From assembly GCF_001042905.1 (NCBI RefSeq), contig NZ_JYLB01000005.1, positions 558,001 to 622,000 of the forward strand: a DNA stretch of 64,000 nucleotides, written 5' to 3'. Origin of the DNA: Pseudomonas lini. GTDB lineage: Bacteria; Pseudomonadota; Gammaproteobacteria; Pseudomonadales; Pseudomonadaceae. This document shows, piece by piece, positions 40,359-48,779 of this stretch. The notes under the pieces are model-generated. The model was given only the letters and a program-made list of their open reading frames with translations, was not told the DNA's origin and ran no database searches. Numbering within the stretch: position 1 is the first letter of the stretch; every line of letters begins with the position of its first letter. The position numbers were made by a program, and so were the translations under genes.

Positions 40359-41636
40359 ATGACTCAGCTGCGCCGCGTCGCGATTATCGGTGGTAACCGT
40401 ATCCCCTTTGCCCGGTCCAACGGGCCGTACGCCACTGCCAGTAACCAGGCGATGTTCACCGCAGCGCTGGAAGGCCTGATCGAGCGCTATAACCTGCACG
40501 GTGTGCGCATGGGTGAAGTGGCGGCAGGTGCGCTGCTCAAGTATTTGCGCGATTACGGCCTGACCCGCGAATGCGTGCTGGGCTCGCGGTTGTCGCCGAC
40601 GACGCCGGCCTACGACATCCAGCAAGCCTGCGGCACGGGGCTGGAGGCGACGTTGTTGGTGGCGAACAAAATCGCCCTGGGGCAGATCGAATGTGGCATT
40701 GCCGGTGGCGTCGATACAGCCTCGGACGTGCCGATCGGGGTCAACGAAAGTCTGCGCAAGATCCTCTTGCAGGCCAACCGCGCCCGAAGCACCGCCGACA
40801 AACTGAAAACCTTCCTGCAACTGCGTCCCCGCCATTTGATGCCCGACTTTCCAAGCATCGGCGAGCCGCGCACCGGCCGGTCGATGGGTGAACACTGTGA
40901 AATGATGGCCCAAACCTGGAGCATCCCGCGTGACGAGCAGGATCAGCTGACTCAGGAAAGCCATCAGAAGCTGGCCGCGTCCTACGCCGAAGGCTGGCAC
41001 AACGATTTGATGACGCCGTTCCTCGGCCTGACCCGGGACAACAACCTGCGCCCGGATCTGAGCCTGGAAAAACTCGCCTCACTGAAACCGGCCTTCGAGA
41101 AAAGCGCCAAGGGCACCCTGACCGCGGGCAATTCCACGCCACTCACCGATGGTGCGTCGGTAGTGCTGCTGGGCAGTGAGGAGTGGGCGAAAGAGCGCGG
41201 CTTGCCGATCCTCGCCTATTGGCGTGACGGCGAGGCGGCAGCGGTGGATTTCGTCAACGGTGCCGAAGGCCTGCTGATGGCGCCGGCTTATGCCGTGCCG
41301 CGTTTACTGGCGCGCAATGGCCTGACCTTGCAGGACTTCGATTACTACGAAATCCACGAAGCGTTCGCCGCGCAGGTGCTATGCACATTGAAGGCCTGGG
41401 AAGATCCTGAGTTCTGCAAAACCCGTCTCGGCCTCGACGCGCCGCTGGGCTCCATCGACCGCAGCAGGCTCAACGTCAAGGGCAGCTCACTGGCCGCCGG
41501 GCATCCGTTTGCTGCCACCGGTGCGCGCATCGTCGCCAACCTGGCGAAGCTGCTGGACGCGGCGGGCAAGGGCCGAGGGTTGATCTCGATCTGCGCCGCT
41601 GGCGGTCAGGGCGTGACGGCGATTATCGAGCGTTGA
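40359..41636 (+). CDS. Acetyl-CoA C-acyltransferase (FadI/FadA2-like thiolase)
   Basis: Thiolases cleave 3-oxoacyl-CoA to acetyl-CoA. The 425-residue length fits the FadI/FadA2 group rather than the 390-residue FadA group. The nucleophile lies in DIQQACGTGLEA, and the other catalytic residues are in YEIHEAFAAQ, GSSLAAGHPFAATGARI and SICAAGGQG. AAAGGAG is 8 nt before the ATG at 40359; an in-frame ATG 7 codons earlier is less favoured. It is divergent from the FabG4-like gene across 171 nt that presumably hold both promoters. Confidence 0.94.
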   Translation: MTQLRRVAIIGGNRIPFARSNGPYATASNQAMFTAALEGLIERYNLHGVRMGEVAAGALLKYLRDYGLTRECVLGSRLSPTTPAYDIQQACGTGLEATLLVANKIALGQIECGIAGGVDTASDVPIGVNESLRKILLQANRARSTADKLKTFLQLRPRHLMPDFPSIGEPRTGRSMGEHCEMMAQTWSIPRDEQDQLTQESHQKLAASYAEGWHNDLMTPFLGLTRDNNLRPDLSLEKLASLKPAFEKSAKGTLTAGNSTPLTDGASVVLLGSEEWAKERGLPILAYWRDGEAAAVDFVNGAEGLLMAPAYAVPRLLARNGLTLQDFDYYEIHEAFAAQVLCTLKAWEDPEFCKTRLGLDAPLGSIDRSRLNVKGSSLAAGHPFAATGARIVANLAKLLDAAGKGRGLISICAAGGQGVTAIIER

Positions 41637-41643
41637 TTGCGGA

Positions 41644-42672
41644 TTACTGTGGATTGAGCACTGCCGCGCGTTGCTGCGCGGCCAGTTCGCGGTTGCGGTT
41701 GGCGTAACCCTCGGCCATCACCGAGCAGACGATCAGCTGCAACGGGTGATAGATCATGATCGGCAGCAGAATCAGGCCAAGGCCGGGGTTGGCACCGAAG
41801 ATCAGCGCCGCCATTGGTGCACCGGCCGCCAGGGATTTCTTGCTGGCGCAGAACACTGCGGCAATCTCATCGGCAGGGCTGAACTTCAGCGCCCGAGCGG
41901 TGCGGGTGGTCATCCACAGGATGATTGCCAGCAAAATTGCACTGCCCATCAGCGCAGTCAGAATCACGCTGTTGCCCTGTTGCTGCCACATCCCCGACAC
42001 CATCGAGTTGCAGAACGCCGAGTACACCAGCAGCAGGATCACCAGCTTGTCGGCGATGTTGGTGTAGCGCTTGTGCCGAGCAAAAAACTTGCCCAGTAAC
42101 GGCCGCAGCAATTGCCCGAGCACCAGCGGCAATAGCAGCATGGCGCACAAGTCGAGCAGGGTTGCACCGAGGTCGATTCCGCCCGCGCCGCTACCGACCA
42201 CGAAACTCACCAGCAACGGTGTCAGGAAAATCCCCAGCACGCTGGACAGGCTCGCGTTGAGAATCGCTGCTGGTACGTTGCCGCCTGCGCTGCCGGTCAG
42301 CGCCACGGACGAGGAAATAGTCGAGGGCAGGGCGCAGAGGTAGAGGAAGCCGAGCATCAGCAGTGAGGGGATGTGCGAACCCAGCAGTTTGTCGCTCAGC
42401 AGCCAGATCAATGGGAACACCGCAAAGGTGAAGATTTGAACCATCACGTGCAGTTTCCAGTTTTTCAGCCCGTGGCGGATCTGCTCGCTGGAGAGGTTGA
42501 CCCCGTGCAGGAAGAACACCAGGAACACGCCGATGTTGATCACCCACTCGGCATGCATCCCGCCGCCGGCGGCGCCGAAGGTCGGGAAGAAATACGCCAG
42601 CAGCGTGGCGATCAGCATGCCGCACAAGAACCAGTCGGTGACCACGCGTTTGAGGTGTTTGAAGGCATGCAT
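41644..42672 (-). CDS. Bile acid:sodium symporter family protein (YfeH/P7 type)
   Basis: The 342-residue protein has about ten membrane segments and belongs to the BASS superfamily, probably importing an organic anion with sodium. Characteristic stretches are FLVFFLHGVNLSSEQIRHGL, LPSTISSSVALTGSAGGNVP (the crossover region) and FCASKKSLAAGAPMAALIF. I used ATG 42672 (MHAFKHLKRVVTDW); the frame is open to 42753 but no better ribosome site exists. The divergent AraC gene starts 84 nt away and is the obvious candidate regulator. The substrate is not evident. Confidence 0.9.
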   Translation of the reverse strand: MHAFKHLKRVVTDWFLCGMLIATLLAYFFPTFGAAGGGMHAEWVINIGVFLVFFLHGVNLSSEQIRHGLKNWKLHVMVQIFTFAVFPLIWLLSDKLLGSHIPSLLMLGFLYLCALPSTISSSVALTGSAGGNVPAAILNASLSSVLGIFLTPLLVSFVVGSGAGGIDLGATLLDLCAMLLLPLVLGQLLRPLLGKFFARHKRYTNIADKLVILLLVYSAFCNSMVSGMWQQQGNSVILTALMGSAILLAIILWMTTRTARALKFSPADEIAAVFCASKKSLAAGAPMAALIFGANPGLGLILLPIMIYHPLQLIVCSVMAEGYANRNRELAAQQRAAVLNPQ

Positions 42673-42720
42673 GACCGGCACCGAATACGTTTGTAAGAAT
42701 TGATGACTTAGCCTAACGTC

Positions 42721-42751
42721 GGCCTTATCAGTCGTCTTGCGACATAAGGCC
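42721..42751. promoter_or_regulatory. 8-bp inverted repeat, candidate AraC-type operator
   Basis: GGCCTTAT (42721-42728) and ATAAGGCC (42744-42751) are perfect inverted repeats with centre-to-centre spacing of 23 nt (about two helical turns). They lie between the divergent symporter and AraC genes, ending 5 nt before the araC-type ATG. Position and spacing fit a dimeric regulator site. Confidence 0.5.
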
Positions 42752-42756
42752 AATCA

Positions 42757-43548
42757 ATGCCGACTAACGGACAACTTTCCCTCGAGCGAACGATTCCGGC
42801 GCTAACGGCGTTGCCGCGCCCGTTGTATGCGCGGGCGGAAAGTCTGAACGCTGGTTCGTGGACGCCGCCGCATCGTCACGATTGGGTGCAGTTTTCCTAC
42901 GCCATCAGCGGCGTTCTCGGTGTGCACACCGCCGAAGGCAGTTTCTTTGCGCCGCCGCAGTGGGGCATCTGGATTCCGGCGGATCTCGAGCATCAGGTCG
43001 TGACCTCGATGCGAGCCGAGATGCGCAGCCTGTACGTGCGCCGCGAGGACTGCCAATGGGCGGACGGGCGCTGCCGGGTGCTGGAAGTCACGCCTTTGGC
43101 GCGGGAGCTGATCAAGCGGTTTTGCCTGTTGCCGGTGGAATATCCACAGGGCGATAGCCAGGAGGCGCGGTTGGTGGGCGTGCTGCTGGATCAGTTGGCG
43201 AGTCTGCCGGAAGTGGGGTTTTCCCTGCCGCTGCCCCGGCATGAACGTTTGCTGGGCTTGTGCAACGAGCTGATCGACAGCCCTGAGCGCAATGCGACCT
43301 TGCGGGAATGGGCCGAGCGTTTGGGCACGTCGGAGAAAACCCTGATGCGCTTGTTTCAGCGTGAGACCGGGTTGAGCTTCCGTGGCTGGCGTCAGCGCAT
43401 GCGGCTGCTGTCGTCGCTGAGTTTGCTGGAGGAGGGGAACAGCGTGACCCATGCCGCGCTGTCTTGTGGGTATGACTCGACGTCGGCGTTTATTGCGGCG
43501 TTCAAGGGGTTGTTCGGGTTTACTCCGGGGGAATTGTTCAGGCAGTGA
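42757..43548 (+). CDS. AraC family transcriptional regulator
   Basis: The 263-residue protein has an N-terminal cupin sensing domain with PPHRHDWVQFSYAISGVLGVHT and a C-terminal pair of helix-turn-helices (LREWAERLGTSEKTLMRLFQ, SVTHAALSCGYDSTSAFIAAFKGLFGFTPGEL). This is the usual organisation of repressor/activator AraC proteins that sense a small ligand. It is divergently placed to the bile-acid symporter family gene and probably controls it. No clear Shine-Dalgarno precedes the ATG; the last arm of the inverted repeat lies there instead. Confidence 0.93.
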   Translation: MPTNGQLSLERTIPALTALPRPLYARAESLNAGSWTPPHRHDWVQFSYAISGVLGVHTAEGSFFAPPQWGIWIPADLEHQVVTSMRAEMRSLYVRREDCQWADGRCRVLEVTPLARELIKRFCLLPVEYPQGDSQEARLVGVLLDQLASLPEVGFSLPLPRHERLLGLCNELIDSPERNATLREWAERLGTSEKTLMRLFQRETGLSFRGWRQRMRLLSSLSLLEEGNSVTHAALSCGYDSTSAFIAAFKGLFGFTPGELFRQ

Positions 43549-43555
43549 CGGCCTC

Positions 43556-43619
43556 ATCGCGGGCAAGCCCGCTCCCACAAGGACAACGCAAACCCTGTGG
43601 GAGCGGGCTTGCCCGCGAT
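43556..43619. repeat. REPIN, GCGGGCTTGCCCGC class
   Basis: Inverted ATCGCGGGCAAGCCCGCTCC arms around GGACAACGCAAACC, 8 nt after the AraC stop and before the convergent chemoreceptor stop; same class as 3787-3856. Confidence 0.93.
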
Positions 43620-43647
43620 TGGCCGCGTAACGGCCACCGGTATCCGG

Positions 43648-45594
43648 TCAGGTTCTGAACCGCCGAACCAACCCATCCAGCTCATTCGACAACCCCGCCA
43701 GGCTCTGAGAATCCAGGCGCGCCGAGTTCGCCAGTTCTGCCACCAACTGCGCATCGCCATGAATCTGGCTGATGTGGCGATTGATGTCTTCCGCCACTTG
43801 ATGCTGTTCCTCTGCCGCCGTGGCGATCTGAGTGTTCATGTCGCGAATCACATCCACCGATTCACGAATCTGCCCAAAACTGCTGCGTGCTTCACCGATA
43901 CGGGTCACCGATTGCTGCGACACTTCCAGGCTCGCGTGCATCTGCTGCGTCACCTGGCTGGTGCGTTTGGCCAGGTTGCCCAGCAACCCGTCGATTTCCG
44001 CCGTAGAGTCGGCCGTCCGTTTGGCCAGGGCGCGAACTTCATCCGCCACCACCGCAAAACCACGACCCTGTTCACCCGCCCGGGCCGCTTCGATGGCGGC
44101 GTTCAGTGCCAGCAGGTTGGTCTGTTCGGCGATGGAACGAATGGTCCCGAGGATCGACTGAATGTCGTTGCTATCGCGCTCAAGCTGTTGCATCGATTGC
44201 GCCGATTGTTCGATTTCCTGGCTCAAACGATCAACACTGCTCACGGCGGCATCGATCTGCTGCTGACCTTCGCGCGCCTGGCGCTGACCGCTGTCGGCCG
44301 ACTCGGCGGCCTGGCTGCAAGAGCGCGCGACTTCGTTGGCGGTGGCGACCATTTCGTGGAACGCCGTGGACACCATGTCCACCGCTTCACGCTGGCGCCC
44401 GGCGGCTTCGGCCATGTCGCTGGACACTTGCGTCGAGCTCTGGGAGGTGGCGAGGATCTTGGTCGCGGCGCCACCGATGCTCTGAATCAGGTTGCGAATC
44501 GCCGCCAGAAACTGGTTGAACCAGTTGGCCAATTGAGCCGTTTCGTCGCTGCCACGGATTTGCAGGTTCTTGGTCAGGTCGCCTTCACCTTGGGCGATGC
44601 CTTCCAGACCGCTGGCCACGCTGCGGATCGGCCGCACGATCAGGCTGGCGAAACTGGCTCCGACGATGGCGAAGAATACCGCCAGTACCGCCGCGATGAT
44701 CGCGATCAGCCAAGTCAATTGGGTGGCCGAGCTCATCACGTCGGTCTGCTTGATCAGGCCGATAAAGGTCCAGCCCAGTTGTTCCGACGGCCAGACGTTG
44801 GCCATGTAGCGCTCGCCATTGAGCTCGACTTCCACCAGCCCTTTGCCGGCCTTGGCCAGTTGCGCGTAGCCGTCGCCGAGACTGTTGAGGGCCTTGAAGT
44901 TGTGTTCCGGTTGCTTCGGATCGACCAGCACTTTGCCGGTGTTTTCCACCAGCATCAGGTAGCCGGTTTCGCCGAGCTTGATCTGTTTGACGATTTCGGT
45001 GAGCTGCTTGAGCGTCACGTCGATACTGACCACGCCGCCGTTGGTGCCCAGTTTGTTATCGATGGTGCGCACGGTGCTGACATAAGTCGCGTCATCCTGG
45101 GCCCAGTAATAGGCCTCGGTGCGAAACGGCTTACCCGGTTTGGCCTGCGCGGCTTTATACCAAGGGCGTTGGCGCGGGTCGTAATTGTTCAGCTTGGCAT
45201 CGTCTGGCCAGGACACGTAACCGCCCGCCGCGGTGCCGAGGATGGCATAGGCGTAGGCCGGGTGGCTGTTGCCCAGGTCCTGGAGAAGGGCGAAGACCTT
45301 TTTGTCCGACTCACCTTGGGGAATGCTCTCGGCGTTGGCGCTCATGTAGGTCTTGAGGCTATCGTCGGAGTTCTTGATCAGCGGTTGGGTGGCCAGGTAA
45401 TCGACGTTCTGGCTGATGCCGTCAAAAAACAGCTGCATGGCATTGCTGACCTGACGAATCTCACGGCCGCTGCCATCGACAAAATTATCCTTGGCATCGC
45501 TGCGCAAGTTCAGCACCACGAGGGTGGCGACCAGCACCACGGGCAAGCAGGCGATAATTGCAAACGCCCAGGTCAACTTCTGTTTGATGTTCAT
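43648..45594 (-). CDS. dCache-domain chemoreceptor, amino-acid type
   Basis: The 648-residue transducer starts MNIKQKLTWAFAIIACLPVV behind GGAG. Membrane segments lie at about 8-30 and 293-316. The dCache sensor contains Y138-DPRQ-R143-P-W145-Y146 and D192. This fits the Y-x4-R-x-W-Y ... D pattern of dCache_1AA domains that bind amino acids, as in PctA/B/C. A HAMP domain and the signalling hairpin (IAEQTNLLALNAAIEAARAGE) follow, with no CheR pentapeptide at the end. The frame is open further to 45783, but this part is neither conserved nor preceded by a ribosome site. I infer amino-acid taxis; the exact ligand is unknown. Confidence 0.93.
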   Translation of the reverse strand: MNIKQKLTWAFAIIACLPVVLVATLVVLNLRSDAKDNFVDGSGREIRQVSNAMQLFFDGISQNVDYLATQPLIKNSDDSLKTYMSANAESIPQGESDKKVFALLQDLGNSHPAYAYAILGTAAGGYVSWPDDAKLNNYDPRQRPWYKAAQAKPGKPFRTEAYYWAQDDATYVSTVRTIDNKLGTNGGVVSIDVTLKQLTEIVKQIKLGETGYLMLVENTGKVLVDPKQPEHNFKALNSLGDGYAQLAKAGKGLVEVELNGERYMANVWPSEQLGWTFIGLIKQTDVMSSATQLTWLIAIIAAVLAVFFAIVGASFASLIVRPIRSVASGLEGIAQGEGDLTKNLQIRGSDETAQLANWFNQFLAAIRNLIQSIGGAATKILATSQSSTQVSSDMAEAAGRQREAVDMVSTAFHEMVATANEVARSCSQAAESADSGQRQAREGQQQIDAAVSSVDRLSQEIEQSAQSMQQLERDSNDIQSILGTIRSIAEQTNLLALNAAIEAARAGEQGRGFAVVADEVRALAKRTADSTAEIDGLLGNLAKRTSQVTQQMHASLEVSQQSVTRIGEARSSFGQIRESVDVIRDMNTQIATAAEEQHQVAEDINRHISQIHGDAQLVAELANSARLDSQSLAGLSNELDGLVRRFRT

Positions 45595-45995
45595 CCGCGC
45601 TCCATTTCTTCTTGTAGACCCACGCAGTGCAGATGACTCGCGGATTATTTGGTAGCTGTAAATGTTTTCGATTGTCGGACAAATCCTTTGCTCTCTAATA
45701 CCTTCGGCTGATGGACAGGGAAATTGAGGCCTGTTAAGAAAAATCCGGCAAAGGGTAGGGCTACATGTCAGATTCTGTCGCAAATGCCCCTGTAGCCCTT
45801 CGTCAACAAGTGGCGCAGGCTCAGCTATGATCCTGAGCGGTCAATGAGTTGTGCCCGATTAATCCGGCACATTGTGTGCTTCTTGATGTTCATGGGAACG
45901 TTCATAGGTCGGCAACCCCTCCCGCGAATGAGAGGATTGCCGTATAACGAATGACTTTCGCGTGTTTGGTAATAAAGGACCCACAATAAAAGCTG
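45595..45995. other. 401-nt intergenic region, no gene seen
   Basis: This gap between the divergent chemoreceptor and RIO-kinase genes should hold promoters for both. I see one inverted repeat, GGGCTACA (45758-45765) / TGTAGCCC (45791-45798), and no REP element or convincing small coding region. Base composition is more AT-rich than in the flanking genes. Confidence 0.5.
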
Positions 45996-46889
45996 ATGAA
46001 GACTCCAAAACGCATTGAACCCCTGATCGAGGACGGTCTGGTCGACGAGGTGCTGCGCCCACTCATGAGTGGTAAAGAAGCAGCTGTTTATGTGGTGCGC
46101 TGCGGCAACGAGCTGCGTTGCGCCAAGGTCTACAAGGAGGCGAATAAACGCAGTTTTCGTCAGGCGGCCGAGTATCAGGAAGGCCGTAAGGTGCGCAACA
46201 GCCGGCAGGCTCGAGCGATGGCCAAGGGATCCAAGTTCGGCAAGAAAGAAACCGAAGATGCCTGGCAGAATGCCGAAGTGGCGGCGTTGTTCCGGCTGGC
46301 CGGTGCCGGTGTGCGCGTACCCAAGCCGTATGACTTCCTCGAAGGCGTACTGCTGATGGAACTGGTGGCCGACGAGTACGGCGATGCCGCGCCGCGTCTG
46401 AACGATGTGGTGCTGGAGCCGGACCAGGCGCGCGAATATCACGCGTTTCTGATTTCGCAGATCGTGCTGATGTTGTGTACCGGTTTGGTGCACGGTGACC
46501 TGTCCGAGTTCAACGTACTGCTGACGCCAACCGGCCCGGTCATCATCGACCTGCCGCAAGCGGTGGATGCGGCGGGCAACAACCATGCGTTCAACATGCT
46601 GGAACGGGACGTGGGCAACATGGCGTCGTACTTCGGTCGCTTTGCACCGGAGTTGAAACGTACCAAGTACGCCAAGGAAATGTGGGCGTTGTACGAAGCC
46701 GGCACCTTGCACCCGGCCAGTGTGTTGACCGGCGAGTTCGACGAGCCGGAAGAACTGGCGGACGTCGGCGGGATCATGCGCGAGATCGAGGCGGCCCGTC
46801 TCGATGAAGAGCGCAAGCAAGCGATCCGCGCTGCGGACGACGCGCCACCGAGCAAGGCCGAAGAACCGCCTCCGCCGTGGATGCAGTAA
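45996..46889 (+). CDS. RIO-family serine protein kinase
   Basis: RIO kinases are atypical protein kinases; in archaea and eukaryotes they act in ribosome maturation. The 297-residue protein has the nucleotide loop LMSGKEAAVYVV, the lysine strand CAKVYKEANKRSF, the catalytic loop VHGDLSEFNVLL and the metal-binding IIDLPQAVD. The flexible loop and KVRNSRQ segment resemble Rio1. It ends with a Pro/Glu tail and is followed by an intrinsic terminator. Pseudomonads usually carry one copy; its target is not known to me. AAAGGA occurs 17 nt before the ATG, rather far. Confidence 0.93.
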   Translation: MKTPKRIEPLIEDGLVDEVLRPLMSGKEAAVYVVRCGNELRCAKVYKEANKRSFRQAAEYQEGRKVRNSRQARAMAKGSKFGKKETEDAWQNAEVAALFRLAGAGVRVPKPYDFLEGVLLMELVADEYGDAAPRLNDVVLEPDQAREYHAFLISQIVLMLCTGLVHGDLSEFNVLLTPTGPVIIDLPQAVDAAGNNHAFNMLERDVGNMASYFGRFAPELKRTKYAKEMWALYEAGTLHPASVLTGEFDEPEELADVGGIMREIEAARLDEERKQAIRAADDAPPSKAEEPPPPWMQ

Positions 46890-46900
46890 TCGGTTGACCC

Positions 46901-46926
46901 AAAACCCGGCCTCGGCCGGGTTTTTT
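46901..46926 (+). terminator. Rho-independent terminator after RIO kinase gene
   Basis: AAACCCGGCC and GGCCGGGTTT form a GC-rich 9- to 10-bp stem with a minimal loop, followed by TTTTTTG. It begins 12 nt after the stop codon. Confidence 0.93.
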
Positions 46927-46976
46927 GTAGCTGCCTGCCCGAATCCCCCAAACACCGAAGAACCAATGTGGGAGCG

Positions 46977-47056
46977 GGCTTGCTCGCGAAAGCGGTAGAT
47001 CAGTCGACATTGATGTTGAATGACACACTGCATTCGCGAGCAAGCCCGCTCCCACA
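46977..47056. repeat. REPIN, GCGGGCTTGCTCGCGAA class
   Basis: Inverted TGTGGGAGCGGGCTTGCTCG arms with the shared spacer that includes CAGTCGACATTGATGTTGAA. A further solo copy with a C-to-T type variant arm (TGTGGGAGCGAGCCTGCTCG) lies at 47101-47127. Confidence 0.93.
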
Positions 47057-47197
47057 ATAGTTTTGCGCCAACACTAAATCTGCGCCCGGCACCGATTTAT
47101 TGTGGGAGCGAGCCTGCTCGCGAAAGGGCCATCGCCTTCAACATAAAACCTCCTACATACTGCACCGCTCGAAACACCCCACACTCAAGGACTGAAT

Positions 47198-48412
47198 GTG
47201 AACTCCACCCGCAATGCCCAATTGATCATCGCCGCCCGGCTGATTTCGGACTTCGGCGCTTTCCTCAACATGGTTGCCCTGGCCACCTACGTCTATCTAC
47301 TCAGCAACAGCGCCATGAGCGTCGGCATCTTCCTCGCCAGCCGTGTAGCCGGGGGGATCTTTGCCAGCCTGATCGGCACCCGGTTCTATCGCCGCTGGGC
47401 TGGGCGCCTGCCGCTGATTGCCTTCGACCTGCTGCGCGCCGGGTTGCTGGGCTTGCTGCTGGTGTTGCCAGTCACCCAACAAGCGCTGCTGCTACCGTTG
47501 ATCGCGTTCGGCCTGGGGTTTGGCAATTCGATGTTCGCCATCGGCCTCAACAGCCAATTACCGCACATGATCGATAAGGCGCAGCTACTCAAGGCCAACG
47601 CCTGGATAACCTCGGCGTCGTCTGCGGCGATGGTCGGCGGGAGTCTGGTGGCGGGGTTGTTGGTGGCGGGGTTTGGCTTTGAAACGGTGTTTGCCCTGAA
47701 CGTGGTCACTTACCTGCTGGCGGCGTTGTTGATTGTGCCGCTGCGGTTTCCCAGACCTGCACCCAGTGATGAACCCCTTCACCAACAAGGCGAATGGTCG
47801 GCCCTGCGTCAGGGCTTGCGCACCGCTCCGGTGCTGACGGCGATGCTGACCGTCGCGATGGCCGATACGCTTGGCAGCGCCGCACACAACGTCGGCCTCC
47901 CGATCATTTCAAAACTGCTGACACCTGAATCGGCCAGCACCACCCTGGGCCTGATGCTGGCGGTCTGGGCCATCGGGAAATTCATCGGCGCGCGAATCGC
48001 CAGTCGCCTGAAAGGTACGGACAACGCGCACCTTGAACGGCGATTTTTCTTCGGCGTGTTGCTGATGTCCTGTGGCTTCATCCTGATGTTCCAACAGCAA
48101 ACCCTTTACGGCTTGCTGCTGTTTTCGTTGCCCGCAGGCTTGGGTGACGGCTTCTCGGAAGTCGGCCTGATGTCGCGCCTGCAACGTGAACCGGACAACC
48201 TGCGCCTGCCGATTTTCAGCTTTCTGACGCTGCTGCAAATGACCGGGTTCGGCATCGGCATGTTGATCGCCGCGCCGTTCTATTCCTGGTGGACGCCCGG
48301 CTCGGTGGTGTTGTTGTTCCACGGTATTCCCCTCACCACGTTGCTGGTGGCGAAGGGGGTGGCGCTCAGGAGTGAGCGGGTTCGGCGCAGCAGCCCGACG
48401 CCAGCTCCTTGA
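47198..48412 (+). CDS. MFS transporter
   Basis: The 404-residue protein has the 12-segment MFS fold and resembles the enterobactin-exporter (MFS_3) group. It begins MNSTRNAQLIIAARLISDFG, with the signature loop GTRFYRRWAGRLPLIAFDLL and the long central loop near residues 185-205. The start is GTG behind AAGGA. Its last 47 bases overlap the convergent cueR gene. The substrate is not evident; nearness to the copper genes may be coincidence. Confidence 0.88.
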   Translation: MNSTRNAQLIIAARLISDFGAFLNMVALATYVYLLSNSAMSVGIFLASRVAGGIFASLIGTRFYRRWAGRLPLIAFDLLRAGLLGLLLVLPVTQQALLLPLIAFGLGFGNSMFAIGLNSQLPHMIDKAQLLKANAWITSASSAAMVGGSLVAGLLVAGFGFETVFALNVVTYLLAALLIVPLRFPRPAPSDEPLHQQGEWSALRQGLRTAPVLTAMLTVAMADTLGSAAHNVGLPIISKLLTPESASTTLGLMLAVWAIGKFIGARIASRLKGTDNAHLERRFFFGVLLMSCGFILMFQQQTLYGLLLFSLPAGLGDGFSEVGLMSRLQREPDNLRLPIFSFLTLLQMTGFGIGMLIAAPFYSWWTPGSVVLLFHGIPLTTLLVAKGVALRSERVRRSSPTPAP

Positions 48413-48779
48413 GGATCGGGCAGTCCGGGCGGTGGTCGCCGTGGCAGTGTTCTACCAGGTCTTGCAGGGTGTCGCGCAGTTGCCCGAGTTCGCGAATTTT
48501 CTGGTTCAGCTCGTCGATGTGCTGACGGGCCAGCGCCTTCACATCGGCACTGGCTCGCTGACGGTCTTGCCAGAGGGTCAGCAATTTACCGACCTCTTCC
48601 AGTGAAAAGCCCAGATCCCGAGAGCGCTTGATGAACGCCAGAGTATGCAGATCGTCGTCGCCATAGACCCGATAGCCACTGTCGGTGCGATGGGCCGCCT
48701 TGAGCAGGCCGATGGATTCGTAATAACGAATCATCTTCGCGCTCAGACCGCTCTGGCGGGCCGCTTGGCCAATATTCAT
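48366..48779 (-). CDS. cueR: Copper-responsive MerR-type regulator CueR
   Basis: CueR senses cytoplasmic Cu(I) and twists MerR-type promoters into an active shape. The 137-residue protein has the winged helix MNIGQAARQSGLSAKMIRYYE, a dimerisation helix and the metal site C-x7-C in CHGDHRPDCPIL, as in E. coli CueR. The ATG overlaps the copA stop by four bases, so it is the second gene of the copA operon and is itself inducible. Its targets are the two operators at 51206-51226 and 51844-51864. The end overlaps the convergent MFS gene by 47 bases. Confidence 0.95.
   Translation of the reverse strand: MNIGQAARQSGLSAKMIRYYESIGLLKAAHRTDSGYRVYGDDDLHTLAFIKRSRDLGFSLEEVGKLLTLWQDRQRASADVKALARQHIDELNQKIRELGQLRDTLQDLVEHCHGDHRPDCPILKELASGCCAEPAHS

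Noticed and set aside
43597..45636. 679-codon open frame on the forward strand opposite the dCache chemoreceptor
   Set aside because: The reverse-strand protein has complete chemoreceptor motifs and a GGAG site. The antisense frame is open only because of high GC and third-position bias; its product has no recognisable domain.
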